Under the pieces are notes generated by a model. It was not told where the DNA came from. It made no database searches and saw only the letters and a program-made list of their open reading frames with translations. Below, piece by piece: positions 47,581 to 56,926 of a stretch of 64,000 nucleotides of DNA (within the stretch, counting starts at the first letter, position 1; each line of letters opens with the position of its first letter). A program made the position numbers and the translations under genes. The stretch lies in contig NZ_QYYA01000001.1 of NCBI RefSeq assembly GCF_003597125.1, positions 1,054,001 through 1,118,000 of the forward strand, given 5' to 3'. This stretch comes from Alcanivorax profundi (GTDB lineage Bacteria; Pseudomonadota; Gammaproteobacteria; Pseudomonadales; Alcanivoracaceae).

Positions 47581-49356
47581 TTAGTAGGTCCGAGCCTTGG
47601 GCTGGAAAGTGTCGACCGTCTTCGGTTTGAAGTTCACGTCACGCTTGCCCAGCTTTTTGGCTGTCGGGTCGAAGATGGAGTGGCACAGCCAGTTCTCATC
47701 GTCACGATCCGGGTAGTCGTAACGGGAATGGGCACCACGGCTCTCGGTACGACCTTCGGCAGCAATGGCCGTCGCTTCCGCCACTTCCAGCAGGTTGTCC
47801 AACTCCAACGCTTCGATGCGCGCAGTGTTAAACGGCTTGCTCTTGTCTTCAAGGTGTGCGTTTGCGATACGCTTACGCAGGTCAGCCAGCTTGGCCACAC
47901 CTTCCGCCATCAGATCACCCTTGCGGAATACACCGAAGTGGTTCTGCATCACGCTCTGCAGCTCTTTGCGCAGAGCGGGCACAGACTCCCCACCGGTAGA
48001 AGATTCCCAGCGATTCAAACGGGCCATCGCTTCGTCGATGTTGGCATCCGTGGGCTCGTACTGGGTCATGCCCTGACGGAGCTGGTCTTCAATGTACAGA
48101 CCCGCCGCACGCCCGAACACCACCAGGTCCAGCAAAGAGTTACCGCCGAGACGGTTCGCACCGTGTACCGATACACAAGCTACTTCACCGACCGCGAAGA
48201 GACCGTTAACAAACTGGTCTTCACCTTCATGGCCGCCAGACAGCTTGATGGCCTGACCATGAACGTTGGTGGGGATACCACCCATCATGTAGTGACAGGT
48301 TGGTACTACCGGGATCGGCTCTTTCACCGGATCGGTCTGTGCGAAGGTAATGGCCAGTTCACAGATGCCCGGCAAGCGGCTGTGCAGCACTTCTTCACCC
48401 AGGTGATCCAGCTTCAGGAATACGTGATCACCATCCGGGCCGGCACCACGACCGTCCAGAATTTCCATCATCATGGAACGGGCAACAACGTCACGGGACG
48501 CCAGATCTTTGGCGTTCGGCGCGTAACGCTCCATGAAGCGCTCGCCGTCCTTGTTGATCAGGTAGCCACCCTCACCCCGGCAACCCTCGGTTACCAGCAC
48601 ACCGGCGCCAGCGATGCCGGTCGGGTGGAACTGCCACATTTCAATGTCCTGCACCGGCAGACCAGCACGCAGGGCCATGCCCACGCCGTCACCGGTGTTG
48701 ATCAAGGCATTGGTGGTAGAGGCGTAGATACGACCGGAACCACCGGTGGCAAAGACGGTGGCCTTGGCCTTGAAGAACACGGTCTCACCGGACTCGATGT
48801 CGATGGCGATCACACCACAGACATTACCCTCATCGTCCTTGACCAGTTCAGAGGCATACCACTCGTTGTAGAACTGGGTGCCGTTCTTCAGGTTCTGCTG
48901 ATACAGGGTGTGCAGCAGCGCGTGACCGGTACGGTCAGCAGCAGCACAGGTACGAGCAGCCTGACCACCTTCACCGAAGTTCTTGGACTGACCACCAAAC
49001 GGGCGCTGGTAGATACGACCTTCTTCGGTACGGGAGAACGGCAGACCCATATGATCCAGCTCGAACACCGCTTCCGGGCCGACATTACACATGTATTCGA
49101 TAGCGTCCTGGTCACCGATGTAATCGGAACCTTTAACGGTATCGTACATGTGCCAGCGCCAATCATCGTTGGGATCGGCAGACGCGATCGCACAGGTGAT
49201 ACCGCCCTGGGCGGATACAGTGTGCGAACGGGTCGGGAATACTTTGGAAATCAGCGCAGTCTTGAAGCCGGACTGGGCCATTTGCAGTGAGGCGCGCATA
49301 CCGGCACCACCACCACCTACGACGATAGCGTCAAATGTAATAGTGCGAATGGACAT
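47581..49356 (-). CDS. sdhA: Succinate dehydrogenase flavoprotein subunit
   Basis: The FAD-bearing catalytic subunit that oxidises succinate to fumarate. 591 residues: [38 protein letters not shown] with the flavin-linking His, [10 protein letters not shown] and the active-site MEFFQFHPTGI-like segment [32 protein letters not shown]. Further on is [23 protein letters not shown]. It is three bases after sdhD. Confidence 0.98.
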   Translation of the reverse strand: MSIRTITFDAIVVGGGGAGMRASLQMAQSGFKTALISKVFPTRSHTVSAQGGITCAIASADPNDDWRWHMYDTVKGSDYIGDQDAIEYMCNVGPEAVFELDHMGLPFSRTEEGRIYQRPFGGQSKNFGEGGQAARTCAAADRTGHALLHTLYQQNLKNGTQFYNEWYASELVKDDEGNVCGVIAIDIESGETVFFKAKATVFATGGSGRIYASTTNALINTGDGVGMALRAGLPVQDIEMWQFHPTGIAGAGVLVTEGCRGEGGYLINKDGERFMERYAPNAKDLASRDVVARSMMMEILDGRGAGPDGDHVFLKLDHLGEEVLHSRLPGICELAITFAQTDPVKEPIPVVPTCHYMMGGIPTNVHGQAIKLSGGHEGEDQFVNGLFAVGEVACVSVHGANRLGGNSLLDLVVFGRAAGLYIEDQLRQGMTQYEPTDANIDEAMARLNRWESSTGGESVPALRKELQSVMQNHFGVFRKGDLMAEGVAKLADLRKRIANAHLEDKSKPFNTARIEALELDNLLEVAEATAIAAEGRTESRGAHSRYDYPDRDDENWLCHSIFDPTAKKLGKRDVNFKPKTVDTFQPKARTY

Positions 49357-49359
49357 GGA

Positions 49360-49731
49360 TTACGCCCCTCCCCAGATCAGAACCAGACCCCACAGCAAGT
49401 AAACGATCAGCGCCAGTGCAATTGCCAGCTGGGCAATCAAACGCACGGCGGTAGCCGCTTTACCAAAGGTCAGGCTGGTCAGGTAGTCGGTGGTGACACC
49501 CCACAGACCTACCCAGGTGTGTGCTGCAACAGCAATTACCAGCAAGGTATTGGCAATCTGCATGCAAACAGAGCCCATGAATTCCTTCCAGCTGCCGTAA
49601 TCCAGCTCACCAGCAGCCATCAGATAGCCCAGCATGCCAATCAGATAAACACCAATAATGACAGCTGAGACTCGCTGGATGAGCCAGTCGTACAGGCCAT
49701 TACGGCCCAGACTCGTTACAGGGGTTACCAT
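49360..49731 (-). CDS. sdhD: Succinate dehydrogenase membrane anchor subunit
   Basis: A hydrophobic 123-residue subunit with three helices that helps bind heme b and quinone. It starts MVTPVTSLGRNGLYDWLIQRVSAVIIGVYLIGML. The heme/quinone region is AHTWVGLWGVTTDYL. It overlaps sdhC by seven bases (ATGGTAA). Confidence 0.95.
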   Translation of the reverse strand: MVTPVTSLGRNGLYDWLIQRVSAVIIGVYLIGMLGYLMAAGELDYGSWKEFMGSVCMQIANTLLVIAVAAHTWVGLWGVTTDYLTSLTFGKAATAVRLIAQLAIALALIVYLLWGLVLIWGGA

Positions 49732-50099
49732 ATCCAGCCTCCTACCAGCAGAATCAATACCGCAGAAATGATGAACACCAGCTTGGCGCCGCGACGGCCG
49801 CCTTCGAGGGTTTCACCAACGCCGGTATCCATGATGAGGTGGCGAATACCTGCCACCAGGTGATACAGCAATACAGCCAGAATGGCCCATACCACCAGCT
49901 TCACCAGCGGGGAGGTCATCAATGCTTTCAGGTCCGCAAAGCTCTCGGGAGACGCCAGGGAGCGATCCAGCATCCACAGCAGAATCGGCAATGCCAAAAA
50001 GATGGCAACGCCGGTAACACGGTGGGTAATGGACGCTATAGCCGTGACCGGGAACTTGATCGTGCTCAGATCGAGGTTAACGGGTCGCTTGTCGTTCAC
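49725..50099 (-). CDS. sdhC: Succinate dehydrogenase cytochrome b556 subunit
   Basis: 124 residues, three membrane helices. The signature RPVNLDLSTIKFPVTAIASITHRVTGVAIFL precedes helix 1, and the heme-ligand His lies in LLYHLVAGIRHLIMD. It is the first gene of sdhCDAB and divergent from gltA. Confidence 0.96.
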   Translation of the reverse strand: MNDKRPVNLDLSTIKFPVTAIASITHRVTGVAIFLALPILLWMLDRSLASPESFADLKALMTSPLVKLVVWAILAVLLYHLVAGIRHLIMDTGVGETLEGGRRGAKLVFIISAVLILLVGGWIW

Positions 50100-50575
50100 G
50101 GTAGCCTACTTATAGCCGGGCCCCATCACAGATCGGGGCGGTTGTCGGGAACTTGGTAGCGTAGCTGAGATCAGAACAATAACTCTGATCTCAGCAAGCT
50201 GCCTGGGCCGGGGTGGGCCCACAGCAAAACACCACCGGTGATTTGCCGGGCGGCAGTATATCGCCGCATCCAGCGCAAAACAAACGCTGCGCACCATTCA
50301 GGTACAATCGCGTTTACCTAAGACATTGATATACAAAGACGCACCTCATGAGAGCGTGAACATTCATGCTGCACCACGGTGAGGCATAAATGTCACATCT
50401 GCGTAACACGCTGTTTACCCTACAAAAGTCTGACCCGCCGGTTCCCGGGTTCGCGTTGACAAAGGTGTGTCAAAACTTTACCTTCCACCGCGCTTTGGAG
50501 GACCTTCCCTGCCTGACGAAGTCTTTCTGTGACTTCACAGAGGAAAGTTCCCTGTCCGCCAATGGAGAGATTCCC
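50100..50575. promoter_or_regulatory. Divergent sdhC / gltA control region
   Basis: About 475 bases that should contain promoters for the sdh operon (leftward) and gltA (rightward). Seen: TTGACA at 50456-50461, inside an inverted repeat TTGACA-N6-TGTCAA (50456-50473), with a weak TACCTT box 17 bases on. A 16-base palindrome TCTGTGACTTCACAGA lies at 50526-50541 in the probable gltA leader. No RNA gene was recognised. Confidence 0.5.
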
Positions 50576-51859
50576 ATGACCGAGAAGAAAGCCACTCTGA
50601 GTGTTGATGGCAAAGGCCTTGACCTTCCCATCTACTCCCCGACCCTGGGCCGCGACGTTATCGACGTGTCCTCCCTGGTAGCCAACGGTGTTTTCACTTT
50701 TGACCCTGGCTTTACCTCCACCGCTTCCTGCGAATCCAAAATCACCTTCATCGACGGTGAAGTAGGCAAGCTGCTGCATCGGGGCTACTCCATCGAGGAG
50801 CTGGCAGGCAAATCCGATTACCTGGAAGTGTGCTACACCCTGCTCTACGGTGAGCTGCCTTCCGCTGAACAGAAAGAAGAGTTCGTCAGCACGGTGAAGA
50901 ACCACACCATGGTTCACGAGCAGATCCGCAACTTCTTCAACGGCTTCCGCCGTGATGCGCACCCGATGGCCATCATGTGTGGCGTGGTTGGCGCCCTGTC
51001 CGCCTTCTACCACGACTCCCTGGACATCAATAACCCGCAGCATCGTGAAATCACCGCGTACCGCCTGATCGCCAAGATGCCCACCATCGCGGCCATGTGC
51101 TACAAGTACGCTCTGGGCCAGCCTTTCATGTACCCGCGCAATGATCTGGGTTACGCAGAAAACTTCCTGCACATGATGTTCGGCAACCCCTGCGAAGAGT
51201 CCAAGATCAGCCCGACCCTGGCCAAGGCCATGGACCGCATCTTCATCCTTCACGCCGATCACGAGCAGAACGCGTCCACCTCTACCGTCCGTCTGGCCGG
51301 TTCCTCCGGTGCCAACCCGTTCGCCTGTATCGCTGCAGGCATCTCTGCCCTGTGGGGCCCGGCACACGGTGGCGCCAACGAAGCTGTACTGAATATGCTG
51401 GATGAGATCGGCTCCATCGATAACATCGAGACGTACATTGCCAAGGCCAAGGACAAGAGCGATCCGTTCAAGCTGATGGGCTTCGGTCACCGCGTTTACA
51501 AAAACTATGATCCGCGCGCCACGGTAATGCGTGAATCCTGCCACGAAGTACTGGCCGAGCTGGGCGTAAACGACCCGCAGCTGGAACTCGCCATGAAGCT
51601 GGAAGAGATCGCCCTGAGCGACCCCTACTTCAAGGAGAAGAAGCTGTTCCCGAACGTGGATTTCTACTCTGGCATCATCCTCAAAGCCATCGGTATCCCG
51701 ACCTCCATGTTCACCGTAATCTTCGCCCTGTCCCGTACCGTGGGCTGGATTGCACACTGGAACGAGATGATCTCCAACCCGTACAAGATTGGCCGTCCGC
51801 GCCAGCTGTACACCGGCGAAGCCGAGCGTCCGTTCGTACCGGTCAACGAGCGCAAATAA
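50576..51859 (+). CDS. gltA: Citrate synthase (type II)
   Basis: GltA condenses oxaloacetate and acetyl-CoA. 427 residues, with the catalytic segments [50 protein letters not shown] and [17 protein letters not shown], and [37 protein letters not shown] with the catalytic Asp. The frame is open 62 codons upstream, but the ATG at 50576 ([12 protein letters not shown]) follows GGAGAG and fits the family. A strong terminator follows. Confidence 0.98.
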   Translation: MTEKKATLSVDGKGLDLPIYSPTLGRDVIDVSSLVANGVFTFDPGFTSTASCESKITFIDGEVGKLLHRGYSIEELAGKSDYLEVCYTLLYGELPSAEQKEEFVSTVKNHTMVHEQIRNFFNGFRRDAHPMAIMCGVVGALSAFYHDSLDINNPQHREITAYRLIAKMPTIAAMCYKYALGQPFMYPRNDLGYAENFLHMMFGNPCEESKISPTLAKAMDRIFILHADHEQNASTSTVRLAGSSGANPFACIAAGISALWGPAHGGANEAVLNMLDEIGSIDNIETYIAKAKDKSDPFKLMGFGHRVYKNYDPRATVMRESCHEVLAELGVNDPQLELAMKLEEIALSDPYFKEKKLFPNVDFYSGIILKAIGIPTSMFTVIFALSRTVGWIAHWNEMISNPYKIGRPRQLYTGEAERPFVPVNERK

Positions 51860-51872
51860 ACGCTTGCTGCCG

Positions 51873-51910
51873 ACTACAAAAAAACCGCCTTCGGGCGGTT
51901 TTTTTGTAGT
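51873..51910 (+). terminator. Rho-independent terminator after gltA
   Basis: A perfect 17-base-pair stem (ACTAC, seven A, ACCGCC and the complement) around a TTCG tetraloop, with the T run inside the right arm. It is symmetrical and follows the gltA stop by 13 bases. Confidence 0.93.
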
Positions 51911-52022
51911 CATTTCTCCGCCCCCTCTCACAGCGAATCCACAAAAATTCACACTATGCATTTGCCTGCCTGCTGTCTGCATGCAAGCATCCTTGCTTCC
52001 CTCAACAATCTGCTGGCTAATT

Positions 52023-53126
52023 ATGAAAAAAATTACTGCGCTCGTCGTGATCGCCGTCATCGCCGCTTACTTGCTGTTCTGGCCCGTTCCCATTGAACCG
52101 GTGGCCTGGCAAGCGCCGCAGGCGCCGGCATTGGAAGGGCCCTATGCCGTCAACGACAAGCTCGCCAACGTGTCTCAATTTGGCCAGGGGGAAGGTATCG
52201 GCCCGGAGGATGTAGCCATTGATGACAACGGCTATTTTTATGTTGGCTATGACGACGGACGCATTGTCCGCTTTGACCCGGATGGCAAACACCCCGACCT
52301 GATAGCCGACACCAAAGGCCGGCCACTGGGTCTGGACTTTGACCCCGCTGGCAACCTCATCGTAGCCGATGGTTACAAGGGTCTGCTCAGTATCGCCCCC
52401 AGCGGAGCCATCAAAGCGCTCAGCCAACGTGCTGAGGGTATCGACTTTGGCTTTACCGATGATGTGGACGTGGACAGCAACGGCATCGCCTATTTCACCG
52501 ACGCCTCCAGCAAGTTTGGCCCAGCTATGAAAGCCCGTGACGACGTACTGGAGCACGGCGGCCACGGCCGCTTTCTGCGCTACGATCCCGCTACTGGCAC
52601 CACCGACGTCCTGCTGGATGGCCTGCAGTTCGCCAATGGTGTAGCCCTCTCTCAAAACGAAGACTTCGTACTGGTCACCGAAACCGGCAACTACAGCGTG
52701 ATCCGGTACTGGCTCAAGGGCGACAAGGCCGGCACCCATGATATTTTCTTCGATAACTTGCCGGGCATCCCCGACGGCATTTCTGCCAACGGCAATGGTA
52801 CCTTCTGGGTTGCCCTGTTCAGCCCGCGCAATGCCATGCTCGACAGCATGTCCGACAAACCCCTGCTGCGCAAAGTGGCCTTCAGACTGCCCGAGTTCCT
52901 GCAACCACAGCCAGCCCATCATGCCTTCGTACTGGGCCTCAACGAACAAGGCCAGGTGACCCACAACCTGCAGCACAATGCCCCTGAAGCTTTCGCCCCG
53001 ATTACCAGCGTCGAACAGGTTGGCAACACCCTCTATCTGGGCAGCCTGACCGCATCCGCCTTTGCGGCTTATGTCCTGCCGCAGACGCCTGAAACGACGC
53101 CAGCCCCCCAGGGAGGCGCCCAATGA
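52023..53126 (+). CDS. Strictosidine synthase-like / SMP-30-type beta-propeller protein
   Basis: 367 residues. An N-terminal hydrophobic segment (MKKITALVVIAVIAAYLLFWPVP) looks like an uncleaved anchor or signal. The rest is a six-bladed propeller: GPEDVAIDDNGYFYVGYDDGRIVRFDPDG, PLGLDFDPAGNLIVADGYKGLLSI, DDVDVDSNGIAYFTDASSKF, FANGVALSQNEDFVLVTETGNYSVIRYWL and LPGIPDGISANGNGTFWVALFSPR, typical of the strictosidine synthase-like/APMAP group. Members are probably lactonases or esterases; the substrate is unknown. The ribosome site is weak. It overlaps the next gene by four bases (ATGA). Confidence 0.9.
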   Translation: MKKITALVVIAVIAAYLLFWPVPIEPVAWQAPQAPALEGPYAVNDKLANVSQFGQGEGIGPEDVAIDDNGYFYVGYDDGRIVRFDPDGKHPDLIADTKGRPLGLDFDPAGNLIVADGYKGLLSIAPSGAIKALSQRAEGIDFGFTDDVDVDSNGIAYFTDASSKFGPAMKARDDVLEHGGHGRFLRYDPATGTTDVLLDGLQFANGVALSQNEDFVLVTETGNYSVIRYWLKGDKAGTHDIFFDNLPGIPDGISANGNGTFWVALFSPRNAMLDSMSDKPLLRKVAFRLPEFLQPQPAHHAFVLGLNEQGQVTHNLQHNAPEAFAPITSVEQVGNTLYLGSLTASAFAAYVLPQTPETTPAPQGGAQ

Positions 53127-54001
53127 ACTCGTTACGCGCCGCCTTTATCGGCCTTGGCACCATGGGTTTTCCCATGGCCGGACACCTAGCCAACGCAGGC
53201 CTCGCCATGACGGTGTACAACCGCACAGCAAGCCGGGCAACCCGATGGCAACAGCAACACCCGGGGTTGACGGCAGATAACCCTGCTGCGGCGGCGGACG
53301 GCGCTGACCTGGTCTTTGTCTGCGTTGGCAACGACGATGACCTGCGACAGGTGACCCTGGGGCCTGAAGGCGCGCTGCAGACCCTCAAGCCTGACGCCAT
53401 TCTGATCGACCACACCACCGCCAGCGCCGCCATGGCACGGGAGCTGTCACAGGCTTGCCAGGACCGCGATGCGCATTTCATCGATGCCCCGGTTTCCGGA
53501 GGCCAACAGGGCGCCGAAAACGGACAACTCTCCATCATGTGCGGCGGCAACCCTGCCATTTACCAGCGCGCCCTGCCCGTGCTTGAGCACTACGCCAAAG
53601 CCTGCAACCTGCTGGGCCCCGCCGGCAGCGGGCAGCTTACCAAAATGGTGAATCAGATCTGTGTTGCCGGGCTCGTTCAGGCACTGTCTGAAGGCGTGGC
53701 TTTTGCTAACAACGCCGGACTGGACGCGAAAAAGGTCTTCGAGACCATCAGCCAGGGCGCGGCCTCATCCTGGCAAATGATCCATCGTCACCAAACAATG
53801 ATTGACGACGAGTTCGACCACGGTTTCGCGGTTGACTGGATGCGCAAGGACCTGGATATCTGCCTGCAAGAAGCCGCTCGCAACGGCACCCCTCTGCCAG
53901 TGACATCCCAGGTCAACGATTTCTATCGGGAGCTCCAGGCCATGGGAGGCGGGCGCTGGGACACGTCCGCCCTGCTCCGCCGCCTGACACGAGACGAATG
54001 A
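53123..54001 (+). CDS. NAD(P)-dependent beta-hydroxyacid dehydrogenase (3-hydroxyisobutyrate dehydrogenase family)
   Basis: 292 residues with AAFIGLGTMGFPMAGHLANAGLAMTVYNRT (dinucleotide loop), the substrate-binding FIDAPVSGGQQGAENGQLSIMCGG and the catalytic Lys in GSGQLTKMVNQICVAGLVQALSEG. Such enzymes oxidise 3-hydroxyisobutyrate or reduce semialdehydes; this could be a glyoxylate/succinic-semialdehyde-type reductase. It is coupled to the propeller gene, so the two may act in one catabolic step series. It converges on the amidohydrolase gene with 12 bases between. Confidence 0.92.
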   Translation: MNSLRAAFIGLGTMGFPMAGHLANAGLAMTVYNRTASRATRWQQQHPGLTADNPAAAADGADLVFVCVGNDDDLRQVTLGPEGALQTLKPDAILIDHTTASAAMARELSQACQDRDAHFIDAPVSGGQQGAENGQLSIMCGGNPAIYQRALPVLEHYAKACNLLGPAGSGQLTKMVNQICVAGLVQALSEGVAFANNAGLDAKKVFETISQGAASSWQMIHRHQTMIDDEFDHGFAVDWMRKDLDICLQEAARNGTPLPVTSQVNDFYRELQAMGGGRWDTSALLRRLTRDE

Positions 54002-54013
54002 CCGGATCGCACC

Positions 54014-55063
54014 TTAGTTGACCTGTTTTTCTGCCCCCTTTTCGGGCACAAGGGCCTTGGCATTCTCGCTGGCAAGCCGCCGTGCCACGTTTTCGGGCAG
54101 CGCATTCAGCAAAGGCAGATAGCTCTTCATTTGTCTCGAAAGGCTGTCAAAATGCCCGACAAGGTCACTGCCAAGCGTAAACCTGCCCGGATATTGCTCG
54201 ATCAGCGCGACCCAGTCAGGATCCGCCTTGCCATCGTCGAGCACATAGTGATCCTTCACACTCCAGGACAAGTCCACATACAGGTTGTCATAGCGCGCCA
54301 GTAACGCCTCAAGAATGGGAACCAGCGTTTTCAATGGCGGCTGCTTGTCCTCCACTCCGCCACTGGTACCCGCATGAGCCAGCACGAAACGGGTGTCAGG
54401 GTTCCCTTCCAGCGCCTCTTCCAGCTCCTGCAGATAAATCGGCGTCTCCTCCCGCAGGGAGGTGAGGTTGCTGTGTAGCAACACTGGCAGGCCGTACTCT
54501 GCCGCCACCTCATACACCTGCATCAGGGCCGGGTGGTTGGCACGTGGCGTCTCGCCCTCGGTCAGCGCAGTCAGCTGGTCATGGCGGGTAAGAACCTCAC
54601 CGATGCCAAACCACATCCCTGGATAGCGCTCGATCAACGCCTCAATCTGCCCTGCAGCATGCAAATCCGTGGGATTGAAACCACTAATAAACGGTTTGAT
54701 TCGCTGACGTTGCTCAGGCTCAAGACCGGTAATGGCCTGGGCAACAATGTCATCGGTAGCGCTGTAGTAATACAGCGGGGACTCATCCCCCAGGTAATAG
54801 CGCGGCTTGCGGGGAGCATCCGCCTGCCACTTCTTCATGACCGGCAACCCAAATAACCAGACCTGCTCTACGCTGGCGCGGTCCATCGCCGAGATCAGTG
54901 CCTCTGTCCCCTCACTGTCCTGCATGAAATCCACGTAGTGCAGATGAGCATCCACAAAGGACAAGTGGTAACGATTTTCCGCCTGACTGGCACAGGCAAC
55001 ATTCAGGCTCAACAACGTCACCATCACACCATGAGCAAGCCAGCGCAGGGGCGATTCCGGCAT
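54014..55063 (-). CDS. Exported amidohydrolase-family protein
   Basis: 349 residues. An N-terminal signal (LRWLAHGVMVTLLSLNVACAS) is either a signal peptide or a weak lipobox with Cys near residue 24. The metal-dependent hydrolase features are FVDAHLHYVDF at the first strand, GIGEVL, VLLHSNLTS, FVLAHAGTSG, LYVDLSWSV and TLGSDLVG, as in the amidohydrolase-2 group. The ATG at 55063 has AAGGA eight bases upstream and is preferred to a GTG eight codons earlier. The substrate is unknown. It is divergent from the toxin-antitoxin pair. Confidence 0.85.
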   Translation of the reverse strand: MPESPLRWLAHGVMVTLLSLNVACASQAENRYHLSFVDAHLHYVDFMQDSEGTEALISAMDRASVEQVWLFGLPVMKKWQADAPRKPRYYLGDESPLYYYSATDDIVAQAITGLEPEQRQRIKPFISGFNPTDLHAAGQIEALIERYPGMWFGIGEVLTRHDQLTALTEGETPRANHPALMQVYEVAAEYGLPVLLHSNLTSLREETPIYLQELEEALEGNPDTRFVLAHAGTSGGVEDKQPPLKTLVPILEALLARYDNLYVDLSWSVKDHYVLDDGKADPDWVALIEQYPGRFTLGSDLVGHFDSLSRQMKSYLPLLNALPENVARRLASENAKALVPEKGAEKQVN

Positions 55064-55169
55064 TCCTGCAATCCTTTTCTGATTCACTTGATTTCAAAAG
55101 ACCGCCCAGCCCGTCAGGAGTTCGACACCGATCCCGGTGACAGACAACATTTTACACAACGTCTATTTG

Positions 55170-55204
55170 TGGACATTTAATTCCATTTATCCCAATATGG
55201 ACAT
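55170..55204. promoter_or_regulatory. Direct repeats upstream of the antitoxin gene
   Basis: TGGACATTTAAT (from 55170) and TGGACATCATTAAT (from 55198) share TGGACAT and start 28 bases apart, 30 to 65 bases before the antitoxin ATG. Direct or inverted repeats at this place are the usual autorepression operators of Xre/RES pairs. Confidence 0.5.
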
Positions 55205-55235
55205 CATTAATCCTCCTGACGCTAGCGGAGAGACC

Positions 55236-55643
55236 ATGCAAACCGCCACACAACCTCGCCCACAACCGCTGGACGATCACGCCCGTCACGCCGCCCTGCG
55301 TGCGGTACTCACGCTGCTGGGGCATTGGCAATGCACGGAAAAGGAAAAGATGGCGTTACTTGGCGTAGGCCGCTCGACCCTGCACAAGTACCAGAGTCAG
55401 CCTGACAGCGCCCGAGTCAGCCAGGATTTGCTGGAACGTCTCAGTTACCTGCTCAATATCCACCAGGCTCTGCGTACCCTGTTTGGCAACAAGGAAAACG
55501 TCTACGGCTTTGTGCGCATGGCTAACCATAATCCGTTTTTCAATGGCGCCAGCCCCATGGACATCATGAGCGCAGGGACTGTCGCTGCCCTGTATGAAGT
55601 CCATCGACAACTGGACAGCCTGCGGGGCGGCCAATGGGGTTAG
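55236..55643 (+). CDS. Xre/MbcA/ParS-type antitoxin (DUF2384)
   Basis: 135 residues. An N-terminal helix-turn-helix-like part (about 20-70, ALRAVLTLLGHWQCTEKEKMALLGVGRSTLHKYQ) is followed by the C-terminal toxin-binding domain of the DUF2384 type (about 75-135, LSYLLNIHQALRTLFGNKENVYGFVRMANHNPFFNGASPMDIMSAGTVAALYEVHRQLDSLRGG). GGAGAG lies before the ATG at 55236. It overlaps the toxin gene by ten bases, the standard order for this type II system. Confidence 0.92.
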   Translation: MQTATQPRPQPLDDHARHAALRAVLTLLGHWQCTEKEKMALLGVGRSTLHKYQSQPDSARVSQDLLERLSYLLNIHQALRTLFGNKENVYGFVRMANHNPFFNGASPMDIMSAGTVAALYEVHRQLDSLRGGQWG

Positions 55644-56332
55644 CCAACCTGCCCCGCCTGGCGTTTCGCAAGCACACAGCCTATCGTCTGGTGAACGGCA
55701 AATACCCGCCGATCCACATTTTCGATGATGTGGCCGACCAGGCAGATTTTGACGCTCTCTATGCGGTTCAGGCGCTCACCAACCCCCGTTTACAACATGA
55801 GATTGGCGACCTGAATCGGGTCCCCGCCGAACAGCGGCCCTGGGGAATTCCTGGCTGCAACTACGCACTGGGGCCCTTTGTGCACATCAACCCGGAAGGC
55901 TCACGGTTTTCCAGTGGAACCCATGGGGTGTTCTATTGCGCCGACAAGATGGCCACGGCCATCGCCGAGACACGCTATCACCAGGAACGCTACTTCCGTA
56001 ATGTGGATGGTCTCAAGTACGACCGCATTGTCATGCGCGGTCTGACCACGCAATTTTCCGCCACCCTGGTGGATATCACCCCTGCCAGCCGCCACCCCGA
56101 ATGGCATGCCCCCAATGATTACCAGGCAGCCCGAGCCCTGGGGGAGCAGGTGATCAGCGAACAGGAGGCGGGCATTCACTATGAATCCGTGCGAGCCCCG
56201 GGCAACCGTTGTCACGCCTTGTTCAGCCCCCGGATGATTGAATCTGTTATCCCCAGCCAGCATTACGAGTACATCTGGGATGGCGAACGCATCTCTCATG
56301 TGCTCACCATCCGCCGCTTTATCGGCACCTGA
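55634..56332 (+). CDS. RES-domain toxin
   Basis: RES toxins degrade NAD+ by phosphorolysis or hydrolysis. The 232 residues have the family start FRKHTAYRLVNGKYPPIHIF with the R of R-E-S, and TSSGTHGVFYCADKMATAIAETRYHQERYF with the Glu region, which is the RES core. A conserved Ser probably lies at the FSSGTHG turn. The length is normal. The overlap with the antitoxin gene keeps the two in step. No sign of frameshift or truncation. Confidence 0.92.
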   Translation: MGLANLPRLAFRKHTAYRLVNGKYPPIHIFDDVADQADFDALYAVQALTNPRLQHEIGDLNRVPAEQRPWGIPGCNYALGPFVHINPEGSRFSSGTHGVFYCADKMATAIAETRYHQERYFRNVDGLKYDRIVMRGLTTQFSATLVDITPASRHPEWHAPNDYQAARALGEQVISEQEAGIHYESVRAPGNRCHALFSPRMIESVIPSQHYEYIWDGERISHVLTIRRFIGT

Positions 56333-56415
56333 ACCCGCCCCCACATGACAGAAAGCAGGCTCCAGGGATTTCCAGGTGAGGCAGGCATGACAAGAGAGAG
56401 GCTGGCAACAACCCA

Positions 56416-56449
56416 ATAAAAAAGCCCCACTCTTTCGAGTGAGGCTTCT
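56416..56449 (-). terminator. Terminator after the tRNA genes
   Basis: An 11-base-pair stem with one mismatch (AAGCCcCACTC at 56422-56432 and GAGTGaGGCTT at 56437-56447) and a 4-base loop. On the minus strand it is followed by TTTTTTATT. It ends transcription of the gltX-tRNA unit and may also serve the RES gene from the other side. Confidence 0.85.
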
Positions 56450-56454
56450 TTATG

Positions 56455-56530
56455 TGGCGTCCCCTAGGGGAGTCGAACCCCTGTTACCGCCGTGAAAGGG
56501 CGGTGTCCTGGGCCACTAGACGAAGGGGAC
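56455..56530 (-). tRNA. tRNA-Glu (anticodon TTC)
   Basis: 76 bases with encoded CCA. GTCCCCT pairs with AGGGGAC, anticodon loop CTTTCAC holds TTC, and the T-arm reads GGGGTTCGACTCCCC. It lies five bases after tRNA-Ala on the same strand and downstream of gltX, which charges it. Confidence 0.97.
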
Positions 56531-56535
56531 GTGTT

Positions 56536-56611
56536 TGGTGGAGCTAAGCGGGATCGAACCGCTGACCTCAACACTGCCAGTGTTGCGCTCTCCCAGCTGA
56601 GCTATAGCCCC
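56536..56611 (-). tRNA. tRNA-Ala (anticodon GGC)
   Basis: 76 bases with encoded CCA. The acceptor stem is GGGGCTA / TAGCTCC, with a wobble pair. The anticodon arm AACACTGGCAGTGTT holds GGC, and the T-arm is AGCGGTTCGATCCCGCT. It is the first of two tRNAs downstream of gltX and is probably processed from a shared transcript. Confidence 0.97.
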
Positions 56612-56774
56612 AGAGTCACCAATGGAACACGATGCGTCCCGGTTGGTGCGGCGTATTCTACCGGCCACCCCCAACCTGTCAAGCGACATCAAGTGGTTTT
56701 TTTCAGAATGAAGTCCGTTTGGCTACATTCTGGGCAAGCTGCTGAAAAACTGGGCGAAATTCACCACCTCAGCC

Positions 56775-56917
56775 GTAGCAGCGTCGCTGGCGGCGCGATA
56801 GCCCAACCTCAGCAGCGAGTTACGAAAACCTTTCCGCGAGAAATACGTTTTTGCTCTTCGAAACTCGCTTCTCGCAACTCGCCACTATGGTGATCGCGCC
56901 GCCAGCGACGCTCCTAC
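56775..56917. repeat. Structured repeat element A (inverted 25-base ends) between gltX and tRNA-Ala
   Basis: About 143 bases. The ends (56775-56799 and 56893-56917) are inverted copies of a 25-base sequence with 24 of 25 matching (CGTCGCTGGCGGCGCGAT core). Inside, GCGAGTT (56814) pairs with AACTCGC (56876) and GCGAGAA (56836) with TTCTCGC (56869). The core resembles the REP-like palindromes common in pseudomonad genomes. It lies ten bases after the gltX stop, within the gltX-tRNA transcript. Confidence 0.75.
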
Positions 56918-56926
56918 CGTCAAGCC

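Noticed and set aside
47680-49290. 536-codon plus-strand frame antisense to sdhA
   Set aside because: sdhA is a complete, well-conserved gene, and the antisense frame has no domain signature or ribosome site.
50526-50541. CRP site in the gltA leader
   Set aside because: TGTGA and TCACA halves are present but only two bases apart instead of six, so it does not match a CRP site; kept only as a palindrome.
50390-50575. N-terminal extension of citrate synthase by 62 codons
   Set aside because: The extension has no family likeness, and the internal ATG has a good ribosome site and the usual citrate synthase start.
50420-52060. 546-codon minus-strand frame antisense to gltA
   Set aside because: Shadow of the conserved gltA frame; it crosses the gltA terminator.
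52017-53123. 368-codon minus-strand frame antisense to the propeller gene
   Set aside because: The plus-strand frame has a clear signal segment and beta-propeller pattern; the antisense frame has none.
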